Notes: generated by a model not told the origin, from the sequence alone. Counted from the first letter of the stretch, positions 34,661 through 44,100 are shown. The stretch: DNA of 64,000 bases from Clostridia bacterium (GCA_017430135.1 JAFRNM010000006.1:1-64000), one strand, 5' to 3'. A program made the numbers and translations.

Positions 34661-35377
34661 TTAAATTTTAAGTCTTATTATTGCATGTAATGTTGATTCG
34701 TCTTCGCTTTTTAAAACTGCATAATGATAACCATTTTCTATTGAGTATAAACATTTTATTTTGCTACTATCTTTTATTTCTTTTTTATACATAACTTCTA
34801 CTTCTTTTGCATTTCTCATTATCTCAAATGGCACTACTTGTATTGCAAAGTCTATATAATTTAAGTTATGTACATGTCCATTTATATCTATCATGTCTCT
34901 TGTTACTTGTGTTTCACAGCTTTCTATATATTTTTCTGGCTCTGTTAATTTTTCTATTTTTTCTTCAAAAACTGATACATCTTCTGTTGTATATGCTTTT
35001 TGAACTTCTTCATCTATTCTGCATATTGCTAACTTCTGTGTATCTACTAATGCCCACTTTGATGTTGCAATTGCAACTTTTTCTCCTTGTTCATCATATA
35101 CTTCGAAATCACGGAATGCATATATTTTTTCTATATTCCTTGACCATGTTTTTATTTTTAAAGTTTCTGCATAGTGTGGTCTTCTAATAAATTTTAGCTT
35201 CCAATTTAATAATATCCAACTTTTGTGCTTTACTGGTATATCTAATAATCCATATCCTGCTATATTTGAGTGTATTCCTCCAATGTCTTCTAAAAAGCTA
35301 AACATTGATTTTATTTTTAAATTGTTTTGAAAGTCGATGTCTCTTAATCCTATGAAAAAATCGTGTTCTACAAACAT
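34661..35377 (-). CDS. Acyl-ACP thioesterase (FatA/FatB type)
   Basis: 238 residues, double hotdog fold. Family phrases include LRDIDFQNNLKIKSMFSFLEDIGGIHS and, in the second hotdog, DINGHVHNLNYIDF with the conserved Asn-His. It releases fatty acids from acyl-carrier protein and sets chain length. Confidence 0.88.
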   Translation of the reverse strand: MFVEHDFFIGLRDIDFQNNLKIKSMFSFLEDIGGIHSNIAGYGLLDIPVKHKSWILLNWKLKFIRRPHYAETLKIKTWSRNIEKIYAFRDFEVYDEQGEKVAIATSKWALVDTQKLAICRIDEEVQKAYTTEDVSVFEEKIEKLTEPEKYIESCETQVTRDMIDINGHVHNLNYIDFAIQVVPFEIMRNAKEVEVMYKKEIKDSSKIKCLYSIENGYHYAVLKSEDESTLHAIIRLKI

Positions 35378-35421
35378 ATTTATTTCTCCTTATTTTGCAA
35401 CTTTTAGTATTATTACATAAT

Positions 35422-35453
35422 AAAACCAAATTATTATTGCATAATTTGGTTTT
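35422..35453 (-). terminator. carD terminator
   Basis: AAAACCAAATTAT (35422-35434) pairs with ATAATTTGGTTTT (35441-35453), 8 bases below the carD stop. Confidence 0.8.
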
Positions 35454-35460
35454 ACTTTTA

Positions 35461-36030
35461 TTATAATAAATTATCTGTTCCTGTTCCTTCAAATGGGATG
35501 AATTTTTTAACTACGCTTTGTTTTACAACATCCTCTGTTCTAAATAAATTGAATGATGTATTTATTTTGTTTTCTATTAGTCTTTCTACTTCATCTTGAC
35601 TTGAATGTTCAGCTAATACTAATTCACTAACTAATATTTGTTTAGCATTGTTTAGCATTTTCTTTTCACCTGTTGATAGTCCTTTTTCTTTTTGTTTGAA
35701 ACTTAGGTTTCTAACTATATCTGCTATTTCGTATATATCTCCACTTTTCATTTTTTCCATATTGTCTCTATATCTTTTATTCCAATTTTTGTCCATGTCT
35801 GTTTCGTCTTGTTCTAATATGCCAAATACCTTGTCAGCCGATTCTTTATCTATAATATTTCTTACTCCTACTTCATCTGCTTTTGCTGTTGGTACCATTA
35901 CTTTTACTTCTCCTGGCATTTTTAGTATGTAGTAAGCTTGTTTTTCTCCTAATATATCTTTTTCTTCAATTGCATCTATAACCCCTGCTCCATGCATTGG
36001 ATATACAATTTTATCTCCTACATTAAACAT
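35461..36030 (-). CDS. carD: CarD family transcription regulator
   Basis: 189 residues from the ATG 10 bases after GGAG; a TTG three codons upstream is too close to the ribosome site. N-terminal Tudor-like RNAP-interaction domain (FNVGDKIVYPMHGAGVI) and a helical DNA-binding C-terminus. CarD proteins bind the RNA polymerase beta subunit and stabilise open complexes, often at rRNA promoters. The promoter is at 36144-36172. Confidence 0.93.
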   Translation of the reverse strand: MFNVGDKIVYPMHGAGVIDAIEEKDILGEKQAYYILKMPGEVKVMVPTAKADEVGVRNIIDKESADKVFGILEQDETDMDKNWNKRYRDNMEKMKSGDIYEIADIVRNLSFKQKEKGLSTGEKKMLNNAKQILVSELVLAEHSSQDEVERLIENKINTSFNLFRTEDVVKQSVVKKFIPFEGTGTDNLL

Positions 36031-36143
36031 GTACGTCAATCTCCTTTCAAGTTTTATTTGGCTAAATATAATTTATTTCACAAAAAATTATAATAAAGTT
36101 ATGTAAATACATATAACTTTATTTTTATTTTTTAACCATAATT

Positions 36144-36182
36144 ATTATATCATAAAAAATGGTAAAAGTCAAAGACTTTTAC
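36144..36182 (-). promoter_or_regulatory. carD promoter nested in the dut terminator hairpin
   Basis: TTGACT (36167-36172), 17 bases, TATAAT (36144-36149) on the minus strand. The -35 box lies inside the hairpin GGTAAAAGTC/GACTTTTACC (36161-36182). A further palindrome with AATAAAGTTAT arms (about 36091-36123) covers the early leader. Confidence 0.6.
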
Positions 36183-36259
36183 CAAATTTTTTTCATATAT
36201 TTCCATATAATCCTTAAATATCCAGCATTTCAGAGCTTGTGATTTTTTTGTGAATATTT

Positions 36260-36721
36260 TTATTTATTTGTTGATCCGAATCCTCCAACTCTTTCTCCTT
36301 CTGCTATATCATTATCTGTTATTAAGTATTTTTGGAATACTGCTTGTCCTATTGCTTCTCCTTTTTTTATTGTTATATCTTCTTCTTTTATATTATAGAA
36401 TGCGAACATTATATGTCCATCGTTATCTGGATTTCCATAATAGTCTTTGTCTACAACTCCTACACTATTTGCTAGTATTAGACCTTTTTTCTTTGGGTTT
36501 GAACTTCTATTATATAACATTAATACTTCGTCGTCTTGCATGTATGCTTTTAGCCCTGTTTTTATTAGTGTTGGGGCTGTTCCTTTTTTAAAGCTTGGTA
36601 TTGTAACATCTTCTGCCGCTTCTATATCATACCCTGCTGAATATTTTGTTTTTCTTATTGGTAAGTTTATACCTGCATTTTCAAAACCTTTTGCTATTTC
36701 GAATCTTCTAGTTTTTTCCAT
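36260..36721 (-). CDS. dut: dUTPase
   Basis: 153 residues from the ATG preceded by GGAGG (an ATG five codons earlier overlaps that site). All five trimeric dUTPase motifs are visible: AGYDIEA, RSSNPKKKGL, GVVDKDYYGN, GEAIGQAVFQKY and RVGGFGSTN. It hydrolyses dUTP to dUMP. Confidence 0.95.
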   Translation of the reverse strand: MEKTRRFEIAKGFENAGINLPIRKTKYSAGYDIEAAEDVTIPSFKKGTAPTLIKTGLKAYMQDDEVLMLYNRSSNPKKKGLILANSVGVVDKDYYGNPDNDGHIMFAFYNIKEEDITIKKGEAIGQAVFQKYLITDNDIAEGERVGGFGSTNK

Positions 36722-36796
36722 TTCTTTTTCCTCCATTTTTTTATAAAATTCTTCAGTTATAATATATTAAACTAATGATATTTTTTCATAATAAAA

Positions 36797-36827
36797 AAAA
36801 ATTGTCAAGTTTTATTTGACAATTTTT
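36797..36827 (-). terminator. Terminator of the pth-rng-rimO operon, over the rimO stop
   Basis: AAAAATTGTCAA (36797-36808) pairs with TTGACAATTTTT (36816-36827). The rimO stop codon is in the loop. Confidence 0.75.
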
Positions 36828-38177
36828 CCAATTAAATCATAATTATTTACATTTTCTATCTTACATTTAACAAATGTATTTATATAGTCATTTGTTACGC
36901 CTTCAAAAGGAGCTTTTATATAGACTATTCCGTCTATTTCTGGAACATCGTTTTTAGTTCTTCCTATTAAGTATTTTCCATCAAAAGATACATCTTCTAT
37001 TAGTGTTTCTATTGTTTTTCCTATTTTGTCTTCTAGTTTTTGTTTTGATATTTTTTGCTGTTTTTCCATCAATTTGTTATATCTTGATTTTTTTGTATTG
37101 CCATGTATTTGATTTGGCATTTTTGCTGCAGGTGTTCCTTCTTCTTTTGAATATGTAAATGCTCCCAATTTGTCAAATTTTGCAGTTTCTATAAATTCTA
37201 GCAATTCTTCAAATTGTTCTTTTGTTTCTCCAGGAAAGCCTACTATTATGCTTGTTCTTAGTATTGCATCTGGAATATCTTTTCTAATATTTTTTATTAG
37301 TTTTTCTATGTTTTCCTTGCTTGTCTTTCTGTTCATTCTTTTTAGTAAATCATTTGAGATATGTTGTATTGGTATATCAAAGTATTTAATTATTTTAGGA
37401 TTATTTTTTACTTCTTGTATTAATTCATTTGTTATTCCTTCTGGATATGAATATAAAAATCTAATCCATTTTATTCCTTTTATTTCACTTATTTTATGCA
37501 GTATTTCTGCTAATTTTGTTTTTCCATATAAATCTACACCATATTTGGTTGTATCTTGTGCTATTACTATTATTTCTTCATACCCTTGTTTTGCAAGTAT
37601 TTGAGCCTCTTTTATAATATCGTCCATTGGTCTACTTATAAATGCTCCTCTTATATATGGAATTGCACAATATGTACAATTATTACTGCATCCTTCGCCT
37701 ATTTTTAGATATGCATATTTTTTTCCTGTTGTAACTACTCTTTCTAAAAAGCTTTCAGGGTCAACCATTGGAATTGGCTTTAGGCTATTGGCTTTTCTTG
37801 TTAATTTTGATGGTTTTACTTCCTTTTCTTTAATTAGTTGTTCAACTTTATTCCAAAAATTTGTATATTCATCTATTCTTATAAATAGGTCTACCTCAGG
37901 AAGTAACTTTATTAAATCATTATAGTATCTTTGTACTAAGCACCCCATAGCAATAAGATATTTACATTTATGTTTCTTGTATTCTGCCATTTCTAAAATT
38001 GTGTTTATTGCTTCTTCTTTGGCACTTTCTATGAACCCACATGTATTTATTACTATTATTTCTGCTTTACTTGGGTCATTTACAATTTTATAGTTGTTAT
38101 TTTTGAATTCTCCTATTGCTACTTCTGTGTCTATTAAATTTTTGCTACAACCGAAGTGATATGAATCCTACATTCAT
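36812..38177 (-). pseudogene. rimO: Ribosomal protein S12 methylthiotransferase, frameshifted near the start
   Basis: The frame from 37990 covers most of RimO: radical-SAM motif CSNNCTYCAIP and a C-terminal TRAM domain. The missing N-terminus is present upstream in the DNA: MNVGFISLGC-SKNLIDTEVA and INTCGFIESAKEEAINTILE are readable from 38177, but one extra G at 38153 (plus strand) breaks the frame at codon 9, inside the first Cys motif. Without it the gene is about 455 codons. It is a true frameshift mutation or a sequence error. It closes the operon pth-rng-rimO. Confidence 0.85.
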
Positions 38178-38197
38178 TTTTATATCATTCCTTTTTA

Positions 38198-39400
38198 TTA
38201 ATCTTTGTGACTACAAATATGCTTACGTGTCATCTCCATTAGGTTTAATTTTGTAAATCCTTCTACTTGTGTTTTTGCTCTATCTTCTTTTAGGATTTCT
38301 TCTAGTGTTTCTTGTATTTTTTCTTTGTCACCTTTTCTAAACATATCTATGTAATCAATTATTATTATTCCACCTATATCTCTTAGTCTTATTTGTTTTG
38401 CTATTTCGTGTGTTGCTTGTTCATTTACTTTATATATTATATCATTTAGATTTTTTCCTTCTGTGTATTTTCCAGTATTTACATCAATTGCAGTTAATGC
38501 TTCTGTTGGATCTATTGTGATAAACCCTCCACATTTTAGCCATATTTTTCTTTTTTCTATTTTTTCTACTTGACTGTTTAAATCGTATGTACTTTCTAAT
38601 TTTTTTGTTGGCACTAATTTAAATTCAACATCTTTTAATTCTTTGTCTTCTGAGACGAATTTTTTTACATCGTCTAATTCTTTTTTGTCATTTGAGATTA
38701 TTGTTTCTATATCTCTAGATGGCAGGTCTATTAGCATTTTTTGTAAAATAGATGGGCTTTTGTATAATATTTTTGGCTTTGTTTCTGCTGAACTTTGGAA
38801 TTCTTGTTTTATTTTTTCCCATTGAACTTTTACTCTTTTTATATCATCTATTATTTCCTGTTCTTTTCCTATTGCAGATGTTCTAATTACTGCTCCATTT
38901 CCAGCTCCAATGTTTTCTTTTACAATTTTTAGTAGTCTTTCTTGTTCTTGTTTGTTTATTATTTTTTGTGAAATCGTTATTATATCTGTGTTTGGCATGA
39001 ATACTATATATTTGCTTGGTATTGTAATATGTGTTGTTATTCTTGCACCTTTTAATTCATTACTATCTTTTCTTACCTGCACTAGTAGTCTTTGATTTGG
39101 CTTTATTATTTTTCTGATATCTATTTTATCTTGCTCTGCTCTTTTTTCTTTGTTTTCTGCCTTTTTTTCATCTAATTGAGGAATTATGTCTTTTGCCTGA
39201 ATATAGCTGTTTTTTTCTGTTCCTATGTCTACAAAAGCTGCATTCATTCCAACTAATATGTCTTTTACTATTCCAATAAAAATATTTCCTTCGTTTCTAT
39301 TTTCTATATTTTTACTATTGTAATATTCTATTAGTTTTCCTTCCTCTGTTAGTAGTATTTGTTTTTCATCTTCTTTTTTATTTATAAATAATTCTAGCAT
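38198..39400 (-). CDS. rng: Ribonuclease G/E family, lacking the Zn-link
   Basis: 400 residues. S1-like N-terminal domain (GNIFIGIVKDILVGMNAAFVDIG), then the catalytic DNase I-like domain with the two metal Asp in TAIDVNTGKY and IIIIDYIDM. The protein stops right after MTRKHICSHKD, where family members continue with a CPxCxG zinc-link that holds the dimer. So the C-terminus is short. It processes rRNA and mRNA. It lies 16 bases below pth. Confidence 0.88.
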   Translation of the reverse strand: MLELFINKKEDEKQILLTEEGKLIEYYNSKNIENRNEGNIFIGIVKDILVGMNAAFVDIGTEKNSYIQAKDIIPQLDEKKAENKEKRAEQDKIDIRKIIKPNQRLLVQVRKDSNELKGARITTHITIPSKYIVFMPNTDIITISQKIINKQEQERLLKIVKENIGAGNGAVIRTSAIGKEQEIIDDIKRVKVQWEKIKQEFQSSAETKPKILYKSPSILQKMLIDLPSRDIETIISNDKKELDDVKKFVSEDKELKDVEFKLVPTKKLESTYDLNSQVEKIEKRKIWLKCGGFITIDPTEALTAIDVNTGKYTEGKNLNDIIYKVNEQATHEIAKQIRLRDIGGIIIIDYIDMFRKGDKEKIQETLEEILKEDRAKTQVEGFTKLNLMEMTRKHICSHKD

Positions 39401-39416
39401 CCTTTTTCCTCTTTCT

Positions 39417-39980
39417 TTATTTTGAGTTATATTTATTCATTGCTTTATCTAAGCCTTCTTTTATTATTGCCTTTACTGCCTCTTCCGCTTTTTCTATTCC
39501 TGGTTGTAATTGTTCTTGTTCTTCTTTGCTTATTTTTGATATTACATATTCTATCATGTATTTTTTATTTTCTGGGCTTCCTATACCCACACGAATTCTT
39601 GGTATTTTTTCCGTACCAAGCATTTCAACAACAGATATCATTCCTTTATGAGAACCGCCACTTCCTTGTTTTCTTATTCTTATTTGTCCTTTTTCCATAT
39701 CGATATCGTCAAAAATTACTATTATGTTTTCTGGTACAATTTTATAATAATCTGCATATTTTTTTATTGATTGTCCACTCAAGTTCATATATGTTTGTGG
39801 CTTTAGTAAAATTACTTTTTCTCCTTCAATTTCGCCTGTTCCATATAATCCTTCGAATTTTGTTTTGTTTACTTTTATATTGTTTTTTTCTGATATTTTA
39901 TTTATTGCATCAAATCCCATGTTGTGCCTTGTATTAGCATATTCTTCCTCTGGATTTCCTAAACCTACTATTAAATACAT
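39417..39980 (-). CDS. pth: Peptidyl-tRNA hydrolase
   Basis: 187 residues with family motifs LIVGLGNPEEEYANTRHNMG (catalytic His in RHN), LKPQTYMNLSG, DDIDMEKGQIRIR and GSGGSHKGM. It recycles peptidyl-tRNA. AAGGAAG precedes the ATG. First gene of the pth-rng-rimO operon. Confidence 0.96.
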   Translation of the reverse strand: MYLIVGLGNPEEEYANTRHNMGFDAINKISEKNNIKVNKTKFEGLYGTGEIEGEKVILLKPQTYMNLSGQSIKKYADYYKIVPENIIVIFDDIDMEKGQIRIRKQGSGGSHKGMISVVEMLGTEKIPRIRVGIGSPENKKYMIEYVISKISKEEQEQLQPGIEKAEEAVKAIIKEGLDKAMNKYNSK

Positions 39981-40107
39981 ATTTTTTCTTCCTTTTCTTT
40001 TTGTATTTTGTCAACTTTTTTGTAAATCTTGGTAGTTCCTTCAATTAAATCTAATTTTCTTTTCTATTTTACATTGTTTTGAGGTTTTTTTCAAGTATAT
40101 ATGCACA

Positions 40108-40135
40108 AAAAAACACTTTTTGCAAAGTGTTTTTT
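40108..40135 (-). terminator. spoVG terminator
   Basis: AAAAAACACTTT (40108-40119) pairs with AAAGTGTTTTTT (40124-40135), below the spoVG stop codon. Confidence 0.75.
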
Positions 40136-40177
40136 ATTTTATTCGATATATTGTTTATTGTTATAAACTTTTCTATC

Positions 40178-40450
40178 TTATTCTGCTGATTCTTCTGTTT
40201 CTGGAGCTTCATAAGCTTCTAATATAGCTTTTTGAATTTTCTCTCTTGTCTCAGCATTGATTGGATGAGCTATATCCTTGAATTCTCCGTTTGGAGTTTT
40301 TCTGCTAGGCATAGCAATAAATAATCCATTTTGGCTTTCGATAACTTTTATGTCGTGTACTGCGAATTCGTTATCGAATGTTACAGAAGCAACAGCTTTC
40401 ATTCTGTTCTCTGAATTTACTTTTCTTAAACGTACGTCTGTGATTTGCAT
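40178..40450 (-). CDS. spoVG: SpoVG, RNA/DNA-binding regulator
   Basis: 90 residues, full length, beginning [20 protein letters not shown] and containing [20 protein letters not shown], both hallmark SpoVG phrases. SpoVG affects septation and sporulation and binds nucleic acids. A sigma-H-like promoter lies at 40520-40548. AAGGAAGGAG precedes the ATG. Confidence 0.96.
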   Translation of the reverse strand: MQITDVRLRKVNSENRMKAVASVTFDNEFAVHDIKVIESQNGLFIAMPSRKTPNGEFKDIAHPINAETREKIQKAILEAYEAPETEESAE

Positions 40451-40519
40451 TTTAGTGCACTCCTTCCTTATGTTTTATAATATTTTGTACATATTTGTTT
40501 AATCTTATGTACATTTATT

Positions 40520-40548
40520 ATATTCTTCATATTTTTACATTTTCCTTC
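40520..40548 (-). promoter_or_regulatory. Sigma-H-type promoter of spoVG
   Basis: On the minus strand GAAGGAAAA (40540-40548), an 11-base spacer and GAAGAATAT (40520-40528) match the sigma-H consensus RNAGGAWWW-N11/12-RNNGAATWW. In Bacillus subtilis spoVG is a classic sigma-H gene, so position and sequence agree. An inverted TGTACATA repeat follows in the leader (about 40487-40512). Confidence 0.7.
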
Positions 40549-40602
40549 TTTTTTTTGTAATTTTTTTATTTATTTTTTAAAGCTTTAAATATAAAATCTA
40601 GC

Positions 40603-40737
40603 AGACAAAATATTATTATTTTCTGCAACTCCCAACTGCATAAGAAACCCTAAATTAAAATTTCATTGAAATTTTAATAAGGCTTTCTAATTTGTCGGTC
40701 CCCCCGAATGTTGCTTGAAAATAATAATATTTTGTCT
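40603..40737. repeat. Type A structured element, copy 2, with nested loop hairpin
   Basis: Perfect 21-bp arms (40603-40623 with 40717-40737) enclose the same core as the copy at 11021-11095, while the outer arm bases differ in a compensating way. The terminal loop, three bases in copy 1, is here about 60 bases and holds a further hairpin (near 40642-40690). It lies in the 447-base gap between spoVG and murC. The rest of that gap holds only the two promoters and AT-rich sequence. Confidence 0.75.
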
Positions 40738-40817
40738 TGAAGCTAATGTGCTTTCGAAGCAAGATTTTATATTTTTAATTTAAATCAAATTCAATTTACA
40801 AAAATTTCAAAAAAGCT

Positions 40818-40846
40818 TGAATTTTTCGTAATATAAATGTATAATC
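40818..40846 (+). promoter_or_regulatory. murC promoter
   Basis: TTGAAT (40818-40823), 17 bases, TATAAT (40841-40846). Confidence 0.65.
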
Positions 40847-40897
40847 TATAAAGTTTCTTAATATATTATAAAAAAATAGAAAGGGATGTTTATAGTA

Positions 40898-42277
40898 ATG
40901 CCAAACATAGATAATATTAAAAAATATAAAAAAATACATATGATTGGAATTGGTGGAGTTAGCATGAGCGGTATTGCTGCTATTTTGCACAACTTTGGTT
41001 TTCAAGTAACAGGTTCTGACATATCAGATTCAGATGCTATTGTAGAGCTTCAAAAAAAAGGAATTAAAGTTACAATTGGACATAATTTAGAAGATGTTGC
41101 AAATAGTGATGCTGTTGTATTTACTGCTGCTGTTAAGCAAGATGACCCAGAGTTATTAGAAGCAAAAAGATTGAATATAGAAGCTATTGAAAGAGCTGAT
41201 TTTTTAGGTGCATTAACAAGATGCTATAAAGATACAATTTGTATTTCTGGTACTCATGGTAAAACTACTACAACTTCTATGGTTTCTTTATGTTTTGTTG
41301 AAGCTTTAAAAGATCCAAGTATTCAGGTTGGTGCATTTTTAAAGCCTTTAAATGGAAATTATAAAGTTGGAAATAGTGAGCATTTTATAATTGAAGCATG
41401 TGAATATGTAGAAAGCTTTTTAAAGTTTAGTCCAAAAGCTGAAATTATTTTAAATATTGATAATGACCATTTAGATTATTTTAAAAATTTAGATAATATT
41501 AAAAAAGCATTTGTTAAATATGTTCATCTTTTACCTGATGATGGTATTTTAGTTTTAAATGGCGATGATAGGAATTGCCTTGATTTAGTAAATGAGACTA
41601 AAGCAAATTCTATAACTTATGGTATTACTAATAAAAATACAGATTTCTTTGCAGTCAATATTGTTTTTGATAATGATGGCTTTGCTGAATTTGATGTTTA
41701 TAATAAAGATAAGTTTTATGATAGAATTAAGCTTCATGTTCCTGGAATGCATAATGTTTTAAATGCATTAGCTTGTATCGCTTTATGTGATGCTTACGGA
41801 ATTGATAAAGAGTCTATTAAAAATGCTTTATTAAAATTTACTGGTGCTAATAGAAGATTTGAATTTAAAGGAAGATTTAATGGCGCAAGTGTTTATGATG
41901 ATTATGGTCATCACCCTACTGAAATTATTGCTACTGCAAAATCTTTAATGAATAAGAAATATAATAAATCTTGGGTTGTTTTCCAACCTCATACTTATAG
42001 TAGAACTAAGAATTTATTGAGCGATTTTGCTAAAGCATTATTGAATTTTGATAATATTATTCTTTTAGATATTTATGCAGCAAGAGAGAACAACACTTAT
42101 GGTATTTCTTCTAAAGATTTAGCTGATAAAATTATTTCTTTAGGAAAAGATGCTAAGTATTTTCCAGAATTTGATGATTGCGTATCTTATTTAAAAGAAA
42201 ATGTTAAAGAAGGCGATATTGTAATGACTTTAGGTGCTGGAACTGTTACAAAAATTGGTCCAATGCTTGTAGATTAA
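40898..42277 (+). CDS. murC: UDP-N-acetylmuramate-L-alanine ligase
   Basis: 459 residues from the ATG at 40898; an in-frame ATG four codons earlier directly abuts AAAGGG and is less likely. Rossmann start MIGIGGVSMSGIA, ATP loop GTHGKTTTTSM, and C-terminal Mur ligase domain (YDDYGHHPTEI, FQPHTYSRT). It adds the first amino acid of the peptidoglycan stem peptide. Confidence 0.95.
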   Translation: MPNIDNIKKYKKIHMIGIGGVSMSGIAAILHNFGFQVTGSDISDSDAIVELQKKGIKVTIGHNLEDVANSDAVVFTAAVKQDDPELLEAKRLNIEAIERADFLGALTRCYKDTICISGTHGKTTTTSMVSLCFVEALKDPSIQVGAFLKPLNGNYKVGNSEHFIIEACEYVESFLKFSPKAEIILNIDNDHLDYFKNLDNIKKAFVKYVHLLPDDGILVLNGDDRNCLDLVNETKANSITYGITNKNTDFFAVNIVFDNDGFAEFDVYNKDKFYDRIKLHVPGMHNVLNALACIALCDAYGIDKESIKNALLKFTGANRRFEFKGRFNGASVYDDYGHHPTEIIATAKSLMNKKYNKSWVVFQPHTYSRTKNLLSDFAKALLNFDNIILLDIYAARENNTYGISSKDLADKIISLGKDAKYFPEFDDCVSYLKENVKEGDIVMTLGAGTVTKIGPMLVD

Positions 42278-42283
42278 ATGTTT

Positions 42284-42309
42284 AAAAGCTGCTTTTACAA
42301 GCAGCTTTT
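42284..42309. terminator. Bidirectional terminator between murC and the GT2 gene
   Basis: AAAAGCTGCTT (42284-42294) pairs with AAGCAGCTTTT (42299-42309), between convergent genes. Confidence 0.85.
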
Positions 42310-42312
42310 TTG

Positions 42313-43248
42313 TTATTCAATATTTATTTTTTTATCTATAATATATTCTGGTCTTTGTTTTGTTTCGTCATATATTCTTGCAATATATTCCGACATTATC
42401 CATACTGAAAGTAATTGTATTCCTCCCAAGAAGGTTACTGTAACCATTATAGATGTCCAACCTGGTGCAAGATTGTTTAATTTAAGTGCATAAGATATCA
42501 ATGAATATATTAATATTCCAATTGATATTATTATTGAAAGTATTCCAATACCGCCTAACATTTTTAATGGTTTAGTTGAAAAACTTATTATTCCATCTGA
42601 TGCTAATTTTTTCATTTTTTTGAATGGATATTTTGTTTTTCCTGCTTTTCTTTCTTGCCTTTCGTATTCAAATGCATATTGTTTAAAGCCAACCCAACTA
42701 AATAATCCTCTTAAAAATTTGTTGTGTTCAGGCATTTGGTTTATTACATTTATTACTTTTCTATCTACTAGTCTGAAATCTCCTGTATCTTTTGGAATTT
42801 CTACATCTGAAAGGGCGTTTAATGTTTTGTAAAACATTTTTGCACTTAATAATTTAAATGCTGATTCACCTTTTCTCTTTTTTCTTTTGCCATATATCAC
42901 TTCGTTTCCCTGTTCCCAAAGTTCTATCATTTGTGGAATTAACTCTGGAGGATCTTGCAAGTCTGCATCTATTATTACTACTGCATCTCCTGTAACATAT
43001 TTTATTCCAGCTGTTACTGCAGCTTGATGTCCAAAGTTTCTTGAGAATGATAGTATTTTTAGCCTTTTTTCCTTTTGTGCTATTTCTTCTAATATTTCTA
43101 ATGTTTTATCTTTGCTTCCATCATTTACAAATATTACTTCAAATTCGTATTTAGGAGTGTTGTTTATAAGAATAGCTAGTCTTTCTATTAACTTATTTAA
43201 AACTTCTTCCTCATTATATGCAGGAATTACTATACTTATTTTTTTCAT
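42313..43248 (-). CDS. GtrB/DPM1-type family 2 glycosyltransferase with two membrane helices
   Basis: 311 residues. GT-A fold start ISIVIPAYNEEEVL, the FVNDGSKDKT motif, and the DxD motif IDADLQDPPEL. Two C-terminal transmembrane helices (~230-255 and ~265-290). Such enzymes load a sugar onto undecaprenyl phosphate. It follows the cadherin-like protein gene by 6 bases. Confidence 0.9.
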   Translation of the reverse strand: MKKISIVIPAYNEEEVLNKLIERLAILINNTPKYEFEVIFVNDGSKDKTLEILEEIAQKEKRLKILSFSRNFGHQAAVTAGIKYVTGDAVVIIDADLQDPPELIPQMIELWEQGNEVIYGKRKKRKGESAFKLLSAKMFYKTLNALSDVEIPKDTGDFRLVDRKVINVINQMPEHNKFLRGLFSWVGFKQYAFEYERQERKAGKTKYPFKKMKKLASDGIISFSTKPLKMLGGIGILSIIISIGILIYSLISYALKLNNLAPGWTSIMVTVTFLGGIQLLSVWIMSEYIARIYDETKQRPEYIIDKKINIE

Positions 43249-43254
43249 TATTTT

Positions 43255-44064
43255 CTACCTACTATGTTTTCCTTTAAAATTTGGTTTACTCTTCATATTC
43301 TTTATTTCGTCTAAATTTATTCTTCTTGTTGCTTGTGGGTCCATATTATAATTGTATTTTGGCATTTCTTGTTCTACTTCTTCTTGTTCATTTTCATATT
43401 GTTCATCATCGTTTTCTTCATATATTTCTCTAGATTTTTTTCTTTTCTTTTTTTCAGGCTTGTAGTCATCTATTATTATGAAAATTATTAATAAAATTGT
43501 TACTATTGCAAGAGAAATTCCCACTATGTACCATCCGGTTTCTGTATGTGGTTCACTATATCTTGTTATATCTGATTGATCTTTTTTTCCTATAGTTTCA
43601 GAGTTATCAGTATTTTCAGTTTCAATTGTTTCTACTGGATTTTTTGATGGATCTCCTAACCTTCTTACATTTATGTAATATTCCATTTTTGTTTTTCCAT
43701 CAGATGCTGTAACTGTTATTGTAACTTTATTTGTACCAATTTTTAGATTTTTGTCACCAGAAACTGTGTATGTAGCTTTACTATCTTGTGTTTTAGCATA
43801 AACCTCAACTTCTGTAACATCTTCTGGTATTGTTATATCATAACTTGTTTCATCCGGTTTGAACCCTGTAAAATCATATTTTTTTGTACCTAAATTTGAA
43901 AGCTTTGCATTTGCCGTTCCTGCTATGCTTGTACTTATTATATTAGTTGAATTTGTTTTGTTTGTCGTATTTGATATGGTATTTGCTGCTTGCGCTGTCC
44001 CATATCCTAATGTGGCCATTATTATATTTATTAATACTATTATTTTTATTATTTGTTTCTTCAT
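43255..44064 (-). CDS. Surface protein with cadherin-like beta-sandwich domain and membrane anchor
   Basis: 269 residues. Signal peptide (~1-26), a Ser/Thr/Asn linker, a cadherin-like domain (~55-135, ending in KTKMEYYINVRRLG, the pattern of PF12733), a transmembrane helix (~172-195) and a basic/acidic cytoplasmic tail. A similar design is seen at 53080-53721. It is co-transcribed with the GT2 gene from the promoter at 44101-44130. Confidence 0.8.
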   Translation of the reverse strand: MKKQIIKIIVLINIIMATLGYGTAQAANTISNTTNKTNSTNIISTSIAGTANAKLSNLGTKKYDFTGFKPDETSYDITIPEDVTEVEVYAKTQDSKATYTVSGDKNLKIGTNKVTITVTASDGKTKMEYYINVRRLGDPSKNPVETIETENTDNSETIGKKDQSDITRYSEPHTETGWYIVGISLAIVTILLIIFIIIDDYKPEKKKRKKSREIYEENDDEQYENEQEEVEQEMPKYNYNMDPQATRRINLDEIKNMKSKPNFKGKHSR

Positions 44065-44100
44065 TTTTATCTTACCTCGTATTATTTTTTTAACGTTAAT

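Noticed and set aside
36250..36591. Leu/Phe-rich plus-strand frames such as 36250-36591, 39422-39937 and 20355-20765
   Set aside because: They are antisense shadows of dut, pth and addA caused by AT-rich codon bias, with no ribosome sites or family resemblance.
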